Shown here one piece after another: positions 32,504-44,800 of a stretch of 64,000 nt of DNA; the stretch's first letter is position 1; each line of letters starts with the position of its first letter. The notes under the pieces were generated by a model. It was not told where the DNA came from and ran no database searches. It saw nothing but the letters and a program-made list of their open reading frames with translations. Location of the stretch: positions 30,902,648-30,966,647 of the forward strand of contig CM034541.1 in the NCBI GenBank assembly GCA_020002185.1. Direction: 5' to 3'. Source of the DNA: Paraescarpia echinospica (Eukaryota > Annelida > Polychaeta > Sabellida > Siboglinidae). The translations under genes were made by a program, and so were the position numbers.

Positions 32504-35500
32504 CATGCGTGTGCATGTGTGCGTGTCTGTGTATGCACACGTATGTGCATGCATGTGTATTTGGGGAATCTAGACAGTTTGTATTTCGACTGCCATTTAT
32601 CAGGAATTAATCTGAGTCCTTTTAAAAGAAAAGTAACGCCTTTATTTTAAAAATAATTTGTTTGTGGTTAAGGGTTCTAACCAGTTTTAGGGTTAGTACC
32701 GTATATTAGAAAAAAATTCATAATGTTTTACCTGCAACTAATCTGAGGACAGTGAATCAGTTGGGGATGTTTTACGTAGCTAGCATTAAAGCGACAGACT
32801 TTTAACAAAATTATGTAAATGGCAAATTTTTATTATGAATACTCTGAGAAATCAGTAGTGCCATCTGAAGGGTGGGCACTTTTTCCAGGGATGGGTATTT
32901 TTGCTGATAAAAGTAAACAAGAAACAAACTTAAAGAAAGCACAAAAAACGTAGATGTAAATAATTTGAAAGCCTGAAAATGTTCTCTGAAGCAGAAGTGA
33001 TACATAGAAGAGGAACAGACTTACACATTGTGGCGATGAATTCATCTGTTTTCACTGTTAGTGAGAGATCGGTGAAGTCACGTGACGAGATGATGCCACC
33101 AAAGGCACTGTGGGTAATTGTGCGGAGGAGCTTCAGGTCCTGTGGGGAAGAACAAGTGAATATGTAGACATGGGAATAGACAGCAACTGGTGGTTGATAG
33201 GAGGAGGGGCCTGGGGTGATGATGTCAATATATGAGGGTGAGGGTGGGGAAGGGATGGGGGGGGGGGGGGGGAGAACAGGTGGGAGAAATGCAGTGGGAG
33301 GGGTGGATATAACTTAAGTAGAGAGCAGTAGGGCAGGAATGGAAGGAAGTAGGGAAGGAGGAAGGGGTGCAGGAGAGTTGATCGGGTGGGTGGATAGGGA
33401 GGGGGGAAGTCAGGGATGGAGAGGAACTAAGTAAGAGAGGGGGTGGGAGGTGTGAGGGAGGGAGATAGGAACTGAGGAAGGGAGGGAGGATGGGAGAGAG
33501 GAAGGGATGGAGGGAGATAGGAACTGAGGAAGGGAGGGAGGGAGGATGGGAGTGAGGAAGGGATGGAGGGAGATAGGAACTGAGGAAGGGAGGGAGGGAG
33601 GATGGGAGAGAGGAAGGGATGGAGGGAGAGAGGAACTGAGGAATGGAGGTTGGGAGTGATGGAGTGAGGAAAAGTAGAGTAGGTATGGGGATAGGGAGAA
33701 CAGGGTGAAGAATAGGGAGGATGGAGGGAAGATGAATGGTACAGAGGAGAATATGAGAAAGGGAGATGGGAAGGAAGAAGGAATGGAAGAGATGAATGGA
33801 AGAATGAGGGAATGGAAGTAGGGAGGGAGGAAGGGAAGGAGGAAGGAATAGAAGAAAGGAGAGAGGGACGGAGAGAGTAACAACTAAGAACACGAAGAAG
33901 AATCAGTAACGCATTTTTCTTTTGGAAATTATTTTTTAAACATAGAAAAGCTACAAAATACACATCATATAAAATACCCCCTACAATCACACACTTAAAA
34001 CTAATAACATTAGTATTAAGTGAAATGTAATGATAATTAATCATATATGTGGTTATGACAAGTAGCCATCTACTTACATCTCCCATTCGCTCCACAATCT
34101 GCAGCTCCTTGATTGCCTTATCCCACTTTTCCCTAACACTCCCTGGAAGGGGATCAATGTAGCGGAATACTGTTTCAGGGTCAGCTGGAAGAATGGATTC
34201 TGCTCTGTACCTGAAACCCCAAACACAATGAGTAATCAACTGACATAAATAATGCAACAATACAATACTTTCATTAATGTCTACAAATCGCTCCAATTCC
34301 CATGTTAGTTCATCGTCTGATTATGTCGATTTATTTTCTTCAAGGAAAACTTATTAGACGGACGTTGTATCAACGTCATAATGCTGGATTATGGTTGACT
34401 GTAAACATTGGACAGACATCAGAATCTGATTTTAATCCAACGTATGGATTTTACATTGGATCAATGTCGGATTCCGATGTATCTCCTAATTTCGTATTCA
34501 ACCTTAATCCAGTGTCACATTTTAATCTTACTAAATCTACGCAACCAATTTTGCCTGTGTATTAAACTTCAATTTTTCACAAAACAAATCTAAAAGATGA
34601 GTGAAAAAATCGTATTGACGAGGAACCTTGAAATCTGTACTGTCTGTGTCCACATGAAAATACCACGGGAGAGAGACAGTGGTGATGTTATCAGGGAAGG
34701 ATGCAGACACCAGGATTCCCACTGTCTACCATCTGTTAGACAAATGCTCACTAGAGAACTAACCTTGCAATTATGTTTTTGTTTTATCTGTAACTGGCAC
34801 AGGTGGCTTAATTAACCACAGACTAACATGCATGGAAGTCTGTGATTAAGCAGTGTATATTCTTGTTGAAATTGTCAAACAAATTGACTTTGTTGGTTAG
34901 ATCATGCAATTTACAAGTGTACGAAACCTTATAATATACTATATTTAGGGCTGGACTGCTTTTGCCACTGTTTGGCGTTATTTTGACCGGACCCGTTCAG
35001 AAATAATTTAATACTTTTCCTGATGATTTTATCAAATTAATTAAAAGGTATACAGAGGTAAGTCCTAATATGGCGTGATATCCAGCCGTTAGGACTACTC
35101 AAATTGCTTTGAACACCCTTCACCCCCTGGACGATCTGTTCATTTGAACACATTTCTACTTCTCTGAGATGCATTCAGCCATGCTGCAATTAATTCGCAA
35201 AGACTATTTTGTACACAAATATCCAGCACATGATTTTTTTTATTGTGAGTCAGTAATTTTAACTCAACACGCCATGCTCCACACAAAACGAACATATTTG
35301 TAAAAAAAACTACCACTTTATTGCGGCTACTAAATATGTTTAATATTTCATAAAATACAAATCTTTCATACAAGTCTTTCAAATACAAGTCTGATTGATG
35401 AAGATTATAATTAGAGAGAGCCTACAAATATGAACACCCACTAGCAAAAATTAGTAAGAATAGAATATATTCTACAGAATATGTTCTACGGGTTTTTTTT

Positions 35501-38500
35501 GCAGAATATTTTCTACACAATTATGTTTACTATTGAATTCTGTAGAATATTCTATAAGATTTCTATTCTTTAGAATGTTCTATAGAATCATATAGAAATT
35601 GAAGTGACCAAGAAAAAATAATAAAATTATAATAGAGTATTCTGTATGATTTTGTAGAATAATCTATATTGTTGCGATAGAATTCTATAGAAACTTCATA
35701 GATTTCTGCGTTTTAATTTTTTTATTTTCTGTTAATGGACATTTGTGTACATACATCCATGACTGAGTGGTGTACGGTGTACGGGGGAAGGAAGCCAAAC
35801 CGAGGACTGCTTCTGTCTACCATCTGTCTGATACATCATGACGTCCTGTAACCTTGCAATTACGTGTTTGTGTTTTATCAGTCAATGTGGCATTTGCAGG
35901 GAAAAAAGGCAGCAGCCAGCGCCACGGTTTCACTGGCTGCTGATCTGTTGGGTCTGTATATTTATTAAGTTTAAGCTGATAGAACGTATTGTCTGCAGTG
36001 GTGCATTTGTTTTCCAGATCTATGCTTAGATTAGATAGAAATGTTCATTACGAGTCAGTTTTTGTAGGCGCTAAAATCTACGTTCTTGTGAAACAGAAAA
36101 TGAGCAACATATGGCTTACTGACAAAAACGCACCTGATAAAATATTTGTATTACCAATAGACACTTTGGAAAAATTTAATTTCTAGATTACCGAAACCGG
36201 ATTACAGCTGCAAAACTTTTGAATTATTAACTGTCTGAATAGTCTTAAAATTTGTATTAAAAAACCTGATATCAGGTTACAAATGAATGATAAAAGCATA
36301 CTACCTTTATAAGGACCAATAAAACCAGGATTATTAGTTTTGGAATAGTTAATAGCCAGTACAAATATCATATATGTGTATAAAATTTATTAATAAACGT
36401 GGGTTTAGGTGCATTTTACAGTGTTGGATTAGCATGCATTGGTAATAGGTAAAACATATCTGCACTTAGATTTTTCACACACATGCTTCAAATGCAATTA
36501 AACCTCAAGTAATAAAACTATCCATTTATACATCCCCGTCATCATGACACGGTACAGCTTACATGTTTCGCCGTCCATGCATAACTACATAATATTATAA
36601 AATAAGTCAACCTCGATAGCAGGGTCATAACATTTATGCTACATGAATGTTGAACCTATTAATCTATGACCATGCCTAATTCAAATGCACACATGGAAAC
36701 GCATAGCTAAATCTATTTGAGTCATTTGAAACATTTGTATTATATTTATAATCAAACTGGTCCATTTACATTCAAATGTGCCAGGGGAAGAAAAAGATCC
36801 CACACAGGGTGTAAGGTAAATGTCCAACCTGCTGTGGATTAACTAACACCAGAGATTAAGGAAAACTCAAAAAAATTAACTATTCAGATTTGTTTAGTTA
36901 AAAAAAATGTGCATTCAAATGCACAGGCTTGCATCTGAATCCTAGTTTGATACACAAAAACAACTTTGTCAGAATGTTTGTCCAATTACACGAAACAGCA
37001 CATGCAACCTCACCTCGCTACATGACTGGTTCATTAATACAACACCAGTTGGTATGATAGTCAGACACACATGGTCAGACGTTTTAATTACATTCTTCAC
37101 ATAGTGCTGAGAAAGACATTGGTGTCTGGACCACCCAGGGATATATGTTGCACTGGCTGCTGAAATTATCACATCTCCCAGGTAGAACATGTGTAAGTCA
37201 TTCAGATCTGGCCTGTTTACTGGACACAAGTCTGCAGTTTGGTGTTTTCAGTATCCATGCAGGGAGATATAATTATGTTCCCATAGGAATGTTTTTTTTA
37301 TAGAAATCCTATAAAAATATTATGTAGAATTGTTGTTGCCACTTTTATAGAATATTCCATGGAATTTTTAAGAATTTTCATGGCCACACCAAATGATGTT
37401 TTTTGTGAAAATTGCAAAAGTTCATCACAGTAGAAGAATCCTAATTTCCCCCTTTCCTAATGGCATGAAATTCTTTCCATCCATACACCCCCACCACAGT
37501 TATTTCCACCCTGTGAACCAGACATGTTGAGGTTAAATAATCTCTTCCGTCAACATTCCTCTTCCATTCTCAAGCCCTCATCAATCATCTACCAGTCACT
37601 CTGCAAATATCTTGATACCCTAGATGGATAGATGAAAGTGTAGATAACTAACATTTCAATGTCAACCCAAAATGTCACTACCAGTGTTGTCATTTAATAA
37701 GTTCATTGGGTCTTTGCAATATCGAGCCATCAGGTGCCCTGATATTGGGTCATGTCTGAGCATTCTGTCTACACAGAATTGCTTATCAGCTATGCCAAAC
37801 AGACAGAAAATTAAAACGCCTCTTTGGTGCACTGTGACTGCCGAACAATTCCCGGTAAACCGTGAAATGGCATCTACGACACCCTAGTAATTTCGAAAAC
37901 ATTACTGAAAGATGTTGCGAAAGAGATACGACCAATGCTTCAGTATCTCTCCCATTGTCTGTGTGAAGGTAGTGATTATTGTGAAATGTTACTGTTTTCG
38001 TGTGAAAGCTAATTACTTTTTTGTGTTTGGAAAAGATCAAACTACAGATGCGACAATAGTATGTTTTTCTATTTTGTCTGGGTTGCACAAACATGGCTCT
38101 TTCCCTTTTTAAAAGTTTAGTTCAGTCCATGTTAACTGTTGATGATTTCTATCTAATCATTCATTGTTTCTGACTCTACGTACCTTTTGATATATCAGTA
38201 CCACATTTATTAGTTGTGTCATCTATCATAAATTAAGTTAAATTGTTTAGACCTAAAGCAAACAACAACAGCAAATTTGTACACGAAATAAGGTGTTTGA
38301 CAAATTGTAACTTGTTTGACTGCCTTACATGTTTATCATCCAAAATACGTGAGAAACAAATAAAGTCCTTCAATTAAACAAACTAATTCTCAAAAAAACA
38401 AATAGAGTGGGACATGTATTATTAACACAATAACATTGCAGCAATGAAAGTCAATCTCCCTTGAGATGCTGATGTCCACTTGCTTCTCTCTATGTTGATT

Positions 38501-39934
38501 TGCGTTCATGGACCATAACTAGCCTCTGATCTACCAATAATAGGCCATGTACTTCGGAAAGAACAAAGGTAGTTACTTGGAGTTATATTTACTTATTTCA
38601 GTGAACAAATATCGTCGAGAAACATTCACTTGATTTACCAGTATATTATTATGTATACATAAAGTGCCTTAATTGGCGACAGCAGAAATTATATTGGTCA
38701 TAGGTATGAGTTCACAAGCTCAAAATACTGTAGTTGTGATATACATATTTTAATAGATGGTAAATTAATAGCAGCTAACTAGACTGTATGTTTAGTCCTA
38801 ATACAAACATCACAGGTTTGTTGCTCCATGTCAATATAAGTACAGAGCCAGGATTTCATACTAGGTGGTATGACTTTGATGGTTCAATTTTGAACTGATT
38901 AAGTCCATATGGACTTTAAGCCTCAGATAATCACAATTCACATCTTATCTGATTAATTGCTGTATGACAGAGAATTTTGTGTAGTTTTACATTGGACATT
39001 TATCAGTGTGGTCCCAGTTTTGGGATACATAAAAAACTTTATCAAAGGGAAGCTGCTTATTCTCGTTTTATTATAAATAATACTTCATAAAACATTGCTT
39101 GTTTATTTAAATGTTTACGTATTTTTAGCTCATGAAATGTAAACAAGGACCAGACAATCTGTCTTTAAATCCATGCCAGAAACATGTGCTTAGCTGGAGT
39201 TATATTTAATAAATTGTCAAATACTGAGGGGTGAAGGACTATATAAAACGATAACGCTATCGAAATGATTGTCCTCATAAGAGAACTTCAAATTTTCTTC
39301 AAATCAAATTGGATGGCACTAAAATTATATAACTTTCTTTATTACAAAGTTATCTTACTCCATCAACTACTAAATGTGGTAACTAAATGCAAAGTTCCTG
39401 GATCGAAAGCATTTAAAACTATACTGCTTGTACTTTACGTAATAAACACAAATGTCATAGGAAGATCAGCCAGATTAAAGAAAACATTTATACTTGATAA
39501 TAAACATCATGGCCGGTGAGCAAAGGCCAAGTGCTACAGACAGACGTTATAAAAGAATTTATGATAAATACCAATATAAAGACAGATAATCAAATGAGTG
39601 TAATGCGCACATTAAAACACAACCGACAGAAGAGTATTGCCAAAAAACTAGAACATCAGTGAAGACGACCATTGCACAAAGTAAAAAATACTTCATAAGT
39701 TTATAAACTATAATAATGACAAATCAGCCATACAATCAGCTGCATTTATCCATCTTTAAATATGTAATTTTTTACTAGATTCAGAAGATTCCTTCGAGTG
39801 TTTCAAGAAGGCCATCCATCATCTTGATGGCACAGTTTGTAGGTGTTCAGTGAAAAAAACCAGGTGTTTGTAAATCGTACTTACAGCATGCCGTTCCAGT
39901 GAGGTGAAGACTTGCCCCAAACTGTGACTTCATC
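28671..39934 (-). CDS. STARD5-like: START-domain lipid-transfer protein, STARD4/5/6 group (five exons, 5' end missing)
   Basis: Soluble START proteins of this group carry sterol or bile-acid-like lipids through the cytosol. Exons, in order: 39885-39934, 34078-34210, 33025-33139, 32284-32377, 28671-28830. Every junction has GT/AG and the phases fit (0, 2, 0, 1, 2), giving 183 residues. Diagnostic blocks are [60 protein letters not shown] and [18 protein letters not shown], spread along the START fold in the family order. Family members are ~205-230 aa, so about 30 N-terminal residues (phase-0 upstream exon) lie above 39934 and were not found. The VRGVNYP block resembles STARD5 and STARD4 alike; the C-terminus leans to STARD4. 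Introns of 5,674, 938, 647 and 3,453 bp hold LINE and minisatellite sequence. Confidence 0.9.
28894..29140. repeat. Microsatellites (TGAG)n then (TG)n
   Basis: (GTGA)n at about 28897-28950 is followed by interrupted (TG)n to 29140. It lies in the last intron of the START gene, beginning about 65 bp from the acceptor side. His/Thr-rich and Cys/Val-rich frames across it are artefacts. Confidence 0.95.
29640..29960 (+). repeat. Dispersed repeat, family B, copy 2
   Basis: Aligns with 21040-21390 and 47525-47790: AAAAGGACGTAGTCTGTTCC, CAAAACAAGCTTTATTGGCA, GGGCTGAGTTAACTGCTATA, CATGGTCAACACAGCAGA. It lies in the last START intron, directly upstream of a dead LINE. Confidence 0.7.
29985..31998 (+). 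pseudogene. Degenerate non-LTR retrotransposon (third RT type) with (CATT)n tail
   Basis: The reading in shifting frames contains [53 protein letters not shown] (fingers), [41 protein letters not shown] (catalytic FADD retained, next residue changed), [31 protein letters not shown] and a terminal [10 protein letters not shown] block. AATAAAG (31970) precedes a (CATT)n tail at 31980-31998. Stops and frameshifts mean it is dead. It is inserted in the last intron of the START gene, in opposite orientation. Confidence 0.85.
32284..32377 (-). CDS. STARD5-like: START gene, penultimate exon
   Basis: Acceptor TGCTTTCAG and donor GTACGT flank 94 bp that enter at phase 1 and leave at phase 2. It reads [20 protein letters not shown] then [10 protein letters not shown], one of the most conserved segments of the STARD4/5 group. 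Confidence 0.95.
32435..32550. repeat. (TG)n microsatellite with TGCG interruptions
   Basis: It lies in the START gene intron, about 60 bp upstream (on the gene strand) of the penultimate exon. Frames across it are artefacts. Confidence 0.95.
33025..33139 (-). CDS. STARD5-like: START gene, middle exon
   Basis: Acceptor TTCCCCACAG and donor GTAAGT flank 115 bp. It reads [20 protein letters not shown] then [18 protein letters not shown], matching the START SPRDF-VDL-L beta region. Confidence 0.95.
33240..33885. repeat. G/GA-rich minisatellite in START intron
   Basis: Starts with a G(16)-type run near 33257-33272. A ~60-65-bp unit containing GAGGGAGATAGGAACTGAGG and AAGGGATGG recurs at about 33459, 33509, 33567 and 33625. 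The plus strand has many G3+ runs, so quadruplex formation is possible; the minus (gene) strand is the C-rich strand. Long Ser/Pro-rich frames on the minus strand are artefacts. Confidence 0.85.
34078..34210 (-). CDS. STARD5-like: START gene, second recovered exon
   Basis: Acceptor GGTTTCAG and donor GTAAGT flank 133 bp. The first base completes the Leu codon begun in the previous exon. It reads [20 protein letters not shown], then [20 protein letters not shown]. The EKWD core matches the V-R-V-KWD block of START proteins. Confidence 0.95.
35450..35700. repeat. AT-rich self-similar tract (TAGAATATTCTA-like)
   Basis: Repeated near-palindromes of the type TAGAATATTCTA or TAGAATTCTATAGAA over 250 bp. 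A shorter related patch is at 37290-37370. Both are in the large START intron. Confidence 0.6.
39885..39934 (-). CDS. STARD5-like: START gene, first recovered exon
   Basis: Acceptor TGTTTCTAG and donor GTAAGTAC flank 50 bp. It reads [16 protein letters not shown] plus the first two bases of Leu. It enters at phase 0. Homology to the family (…V-V-W-x-S-x-E-x-G-LYR) supports it. The exon before it is not found. Confidence 0.9.
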
Positions 39935-41112
39935 CTAGAAACAGCCAAATTTTAATTCAAAACCATGTAAATGTACATAATTAATTCACTAAAATTTTCA
40001 TCAAATCAGAGAGTATCCAAATTAGACTTAAATTTTGATTATAGGATCTTCTGATACCATAAAATGTGCACCACATAAATGCATTCATCATTATAACACT
40101 ACAGGCATGTGGCAGTTAGTTTCACTGATACTGTGATTATACACACTTTCTATGAGAAATTGTGACACACTCAGATAAAGATTGCCCATTTATTTACAAC
40201 AAGTTTGTATTGTTATGACGCTTTTATTTTTAACCATTTATTACTTTTATTCATAAAAACATTGTATATCCCCCAGTAAAAGTGAATGCTCTATTATAAA
40301 TACCCATGATATATCCCTTAAATATAAAAATGTCATGAAAATAACCCAAAACGAATGAGGAAATAGATAATTGTAAACTAAAAGTCTTATTAATAAGAAA
40401 CTCCACAAAATGATAAATCTTCTAAATATATTTGTAAAACTGCAGTTTTCTATGGGGCAATGGTTCCTTACGAAATTACTTCAATGTTAGGTACTGGGGA
40501 TACTAAGGTTTGTAGAATGACACAACGGTTTTTACAGATATTGTACCAGAACCTGAGATTTAGCCTCCAAGCTACCAGGAGATGCAAGGCAGATGGTACC
40601 AACACATCCCTGGAAGCTCCGTGGGGTACACAGTGTATCAAGGTCACAGTCTATTCTTCAGCCCCTGAGCAATTTCCAGGTCGAATTACTCCTTGGCAGA
40701 CCAACAAAAACGCATCGTTCTACACCAAGTGCCTGGAATCCGCACCAGGAAGTTCTAGGAACACTAATTACAGGAAGAGAGATCTTGGCATTCCAACAAC
40801 TGTGGTATTATCAGTAAATCATAATTAAATCAAGGCCATTGGTCAGAAAGAGATTACATGATAACATTCTCGGCAGGAAGAAGAAAGGTGTTATCCTTGC
40901 TGTTTACGGAAACGGAGCCTAACTGTCAAACAAAAGTGTTATTCAGATATCACTGGAAATTAACTGGACTGAGCAAAGGGCAGAGGTTAACAGGTAGGGT
41001 CATCTGAGAGTTATCTGTCCTATATTATGGACATAGTGACCAGTCAAACCTGGAAATGATATTAAGTAGTCCTGCAGGAGAATAAACAGTTTCATGAATT
41101 AGACACAGACTT
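39935..41112. other. Upstream intron or 5' flank of the START gene
   Basis: It should hold, or lead to, the missing first coding exon. I found no GT-flanked minus-strand frame with the expected Gly-Trp-Lys block. A 122-aa plus-strand frame at 40460-40828 lacks any recognisable domain. Confidence 0.4.
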
Positions 41113-41228
41113 AAACATGGGAATAAACATCAGATTAAACAATGGATTAAACACTAGATCAAATATTGGATTAAACATCAGATTAAACATTGGATTGACC
41201 ATCGGATTAAACACTAGATTACACATAG
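41113..41228. repeat. Short-unit tandem repeat (GGATTAAACA-type, ~12 and 24 bp)
   Basis: Units such as CATCAGATTAAACA and CATTGGATTAAACA recur about nine times; the derived peptide is Asn/Gly/Leu/Arg-rich chance coding. Confidence 0.8.
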
Positions 41229-41805
41229 GCATTCCTAGCCAAATTGGTGGGCGTTTTTCTTTGATTAATCTCTGTTCTTGTCAAGGTAGTGACTCATCTT
41301 CCTTTCTGTTCTGCTTAATAGCTAATCCATTTTTTGCCTGATACATCTTCCCAACATTATCAATCTATCTAGCAAGAGTTTTATGGTAATTAAATATATA
41401 ATAAAGGTGCAAAGTGAAAATGGCAATTTACTCACTTGTTTACATCACAACTAAACAACATCAGAACTTTTATTTCTTTCAAGGTTGTCTAGTGCGGAGA
41501 CTTGAGAAGCTTCTCACATTGTTGCATATTTGGTAAGGTGTACAACATGATTTTCCCATCAAAAATGTATGTTGAATAAATAAGTGACATTATATTAGCT
41601 CAGTCACCACACAGTATCACATTACACCTCCTGCAGTGAACAGTGGGAAGGTGTAATAGGTGCTGGTGTTATAGGTGTGTTTGACTTGCATGCACAAAGG
41701 GTGTGTGATGTCACACAGGGGGTGAGATGTCAAGGGGGTGTGATGTCACACCTGTTCTGGAAACATCATGACTATTCCTGCATAGTCAATATTTACAATA
41801 ATCAG

Positions 41806-41808
<3 letters not shown>

Positions 41809-41884
<76 letters not shown>
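41809..41884. repeat. Pure (AC)38 microsatellite
   Basis: 76 bp of uninterrupted AC dinucleotide. Confidence 0.98.
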
Positions 41885-41886
<2 letters not shown>

Positions 41887-41889
41887 TTT

Positions 41890-44800
41890 TTTACCAACAG
41901 GATCAGTTCAATCAATATAGCAGAAGTCAGCCAGAAATGACTAACTTCCAGTCAACACCACAAATAAACAATGCCAGTATTTTGTTTATTTCTTCCACCA
42001 CGAATACAGCTATTAATATCTGCCTGCCATTTGCCATTGCAATTAACACAAAACTATTTTTAAAAGTATTCACCAGACCGTAGAAGGCTACATGTTTTTG
42101 CTTTTGGCATCAACCTAAATTGTTCCTAATTGATATGAAAGATTAATAAACGCAAGAAAATATCCTCGTAATATCCCTCAGAGGGAATTGTGGTTTCAGG
42201 TAGTCATTAACGAACTAATTAAATATTCACCACTATGACAAAAGCTACATGTTTTGGCTATTATCAGTAAATCCTAAATACTTGCCGATTGATGTTAAAT
42301 ACTAAAGACAATACCGTGATAGCACTTTAGATGAACCTGGTTTTAGGTATGCAGTAATTAACAATATTTCTTCCTGGAAGTGTAATGATGCATCTGTAGT
42401 GTTTTCTATTTTGGTAATAATGTTAGAAATATAATTTATTTACTATCTTTCTGTGCCAAACAAATTTATGCTGCAACTATTATTTTAATAAGAATATTTC
42501 ATTTTGTTTTAATCCCCCAATCCCATGTGAAGAGATTAATTAAACTGGTTGGATCAAATATTTTTTTACATTTTTTTTTAGTTAATTTACTTTTATCTTT
42601 TGTTACATTTCATTATGCCGAAGGCGGCTGAAACGTAATGAATCAAATCATAATTTGGAGATTAAAATCATAGCTGAAAACTTCTCAGACATGACAATCT
42701 TAATGTGTATCTGTAATGAAATGTAACCCTATCAAGAACGCAGTTTCACTGTAACACAGTATTACTGTATAATGTAGGCTCTAATCACCCTTCCATGTGC
42801 GGGGCCCACAGATTCTGTGTTCTAGTTTGTAATCACTGATCTCCACACTAGAGCTGCAATAGCTAGATAGCTAACTCACTGCCATTACTGTTTGTAAGAG
42901 TAGACCCCCTCTTAAGAGGCCACCCCTTCTGCAAAGGTACACTGGTCGTATTATAAGGAGGGTGGCCATTCTACAGGGGAACACCAAACACCTAAACACG
43001 TCAGCCTTCTACCATAGTTATACACACAAAATCATGTACAAAATATATTAATTTATATGATGCATGGACATGCAAACTCTGTTGAACATACACAAAGCTT
43101 AATTAATATAGCCAAAATCTAACATCGTTGCACTGCGTGGTCTACATGCATGATAAACACCATGGGAAATCATGTTGCACAGACAGCAGTTTTTGACCAT
43201 CCAGTGGCCATTGCAGAGGGGTAAAATGGCCTAAAAAAATGGCCGCCTGTTATACTATGCAGGTGACTGATCAAGCGGGTTATTTTAATGATGCAATAAT
43301 TAATGCAGTGGAATCTACTGTGCCAGTAAGGTGGACTTGGCGTGTGAAACAAGTGGCGGAAAAGAGAAAGATTGCAGCACAGATGGGAGGACTTTGTTGC
43401 GTAAATGGAAATTTGGTGGGATTCCGAAGGGACTGAGAAATTTAGAAAGGGGAGTGGACACTGGTGTCAGAGTCAAATCATCATAGACTGACAGTGCAGG
43501 ATCAGCGACTATAGGAGGGAAAAATCTTAGATCAATATTGGTACTAGCCTCAATCCAGACTTCAGTGACAAAGAAGAAAGCTTATCTGGCTTTGCTACAG
43601 TGCATTTATATTTATACATGTGACTGTATATTATTTACATATATTTGTATTTCCTGTGTGTTTGGGAGGTGTTCTGGAGCAGTTTCGTTTTAATTAAACC
43701 TAACCTGCCAATTACTAATGTGATTGGTCTTGTCCCAGACTTTCCCACAAAACCACAACACCATTCACAACAACGCCAGGTGGCTTGAAACTCGGCCAGG
43801 GTATGTGACCCAGACACCTTGTAATGTGATGACTACCACCTGGCTATATCTACCTGGCTGCTGGCTGCAACTCCACACCTTTGATCACCCACCTGCCACA
43901 AGAGGTCTACCTACCTGGCCTCTTAGTTCAACCTCAATTCAGGGAGTCCTGGGCGGACCAGTTGCCCCAATTAATTCCACTGGACTCAGGTCTCTTTCAT
44001 TCAGACAATGTTATTATTCTTAGTTATTGTATTAGAAAACATTTCAGATTACATCAAACCTTGAAAATGTTTGTTTTAAATCATAACCGTTGAAATAGAT
44101 GTGGGAAACAATATTGCTTTAGAAGTTCCTCACATAAAGCGTAATTTGTTGTTACATACAAGTCCACAAGATTTAAAAAACATGAATGGAATAGAATAAC
44201 TGCAATACATTCAGTTGTTAGATCACATTCGATTGGTCAATAAACAAAATATACTATCCTTGATGTTAGACCACCTGTGATTGGTGCACAACCAAAAAAC
44301 ACTGTCCCAGATGTTCAAACATCTGCGAATGATCTACAACTAAAAAACCATCCAAGATGAGTGCAACAAAAAATTATATGAATTTCACAATTTCTTTCAT
44401 TAAGCAATAAGAATAATTTCAAAAATATTTTACTAATAATTATACGAGTTTTCATATTCAGTTATCAAGGTATTAATTTATTTTTTCATGATACATTCTA
44501 CAAAATTCAGGACTTATCAATTATGTTTACTGATTCAAGAGAACCCCAAAAGCGTCACAAACAGCTGAAATGGTTGCCACTATTAAAATTATCAAGGCAA
44601 CCTTGATGAGTTTCACTAGTCGGTACTACCAGCACCCAATTTCCCAACCTGTACTTGAGATGTGGCCCACATGGGCTGAGTGCTTTAACATCCAGTTGGA
44701 ATGCAGACCCATAACATAGTCACTCCCTGGTATATGGCTACCAAGTCAAGGTCAATACTACAGATTTATTAAGCAGAATCAGGGATTGGGGTACTTTCTG

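Noticed and set aside
33225..34296. Long Ser/Pro-rich minus-strand frames (157-289 aa)
   Set aside because: They are translations of the GA-rich minisatellite. The only real coding piece in them is the START exon at 34078-34210.
40460..40828. 122-aa plus-strand frame near the START gene
   Set aside because: No domain recognised and no splice-consistent neighbours. Also examined on the minus strand as the missing START exon, without success.
43239..43436. 65-aa plus-strand frame (…VAEKRKIAAQMGGLCC…) as an exon
   Set aside because: No acceptor or donor in phase with a neighbour and no domain; not enough support.
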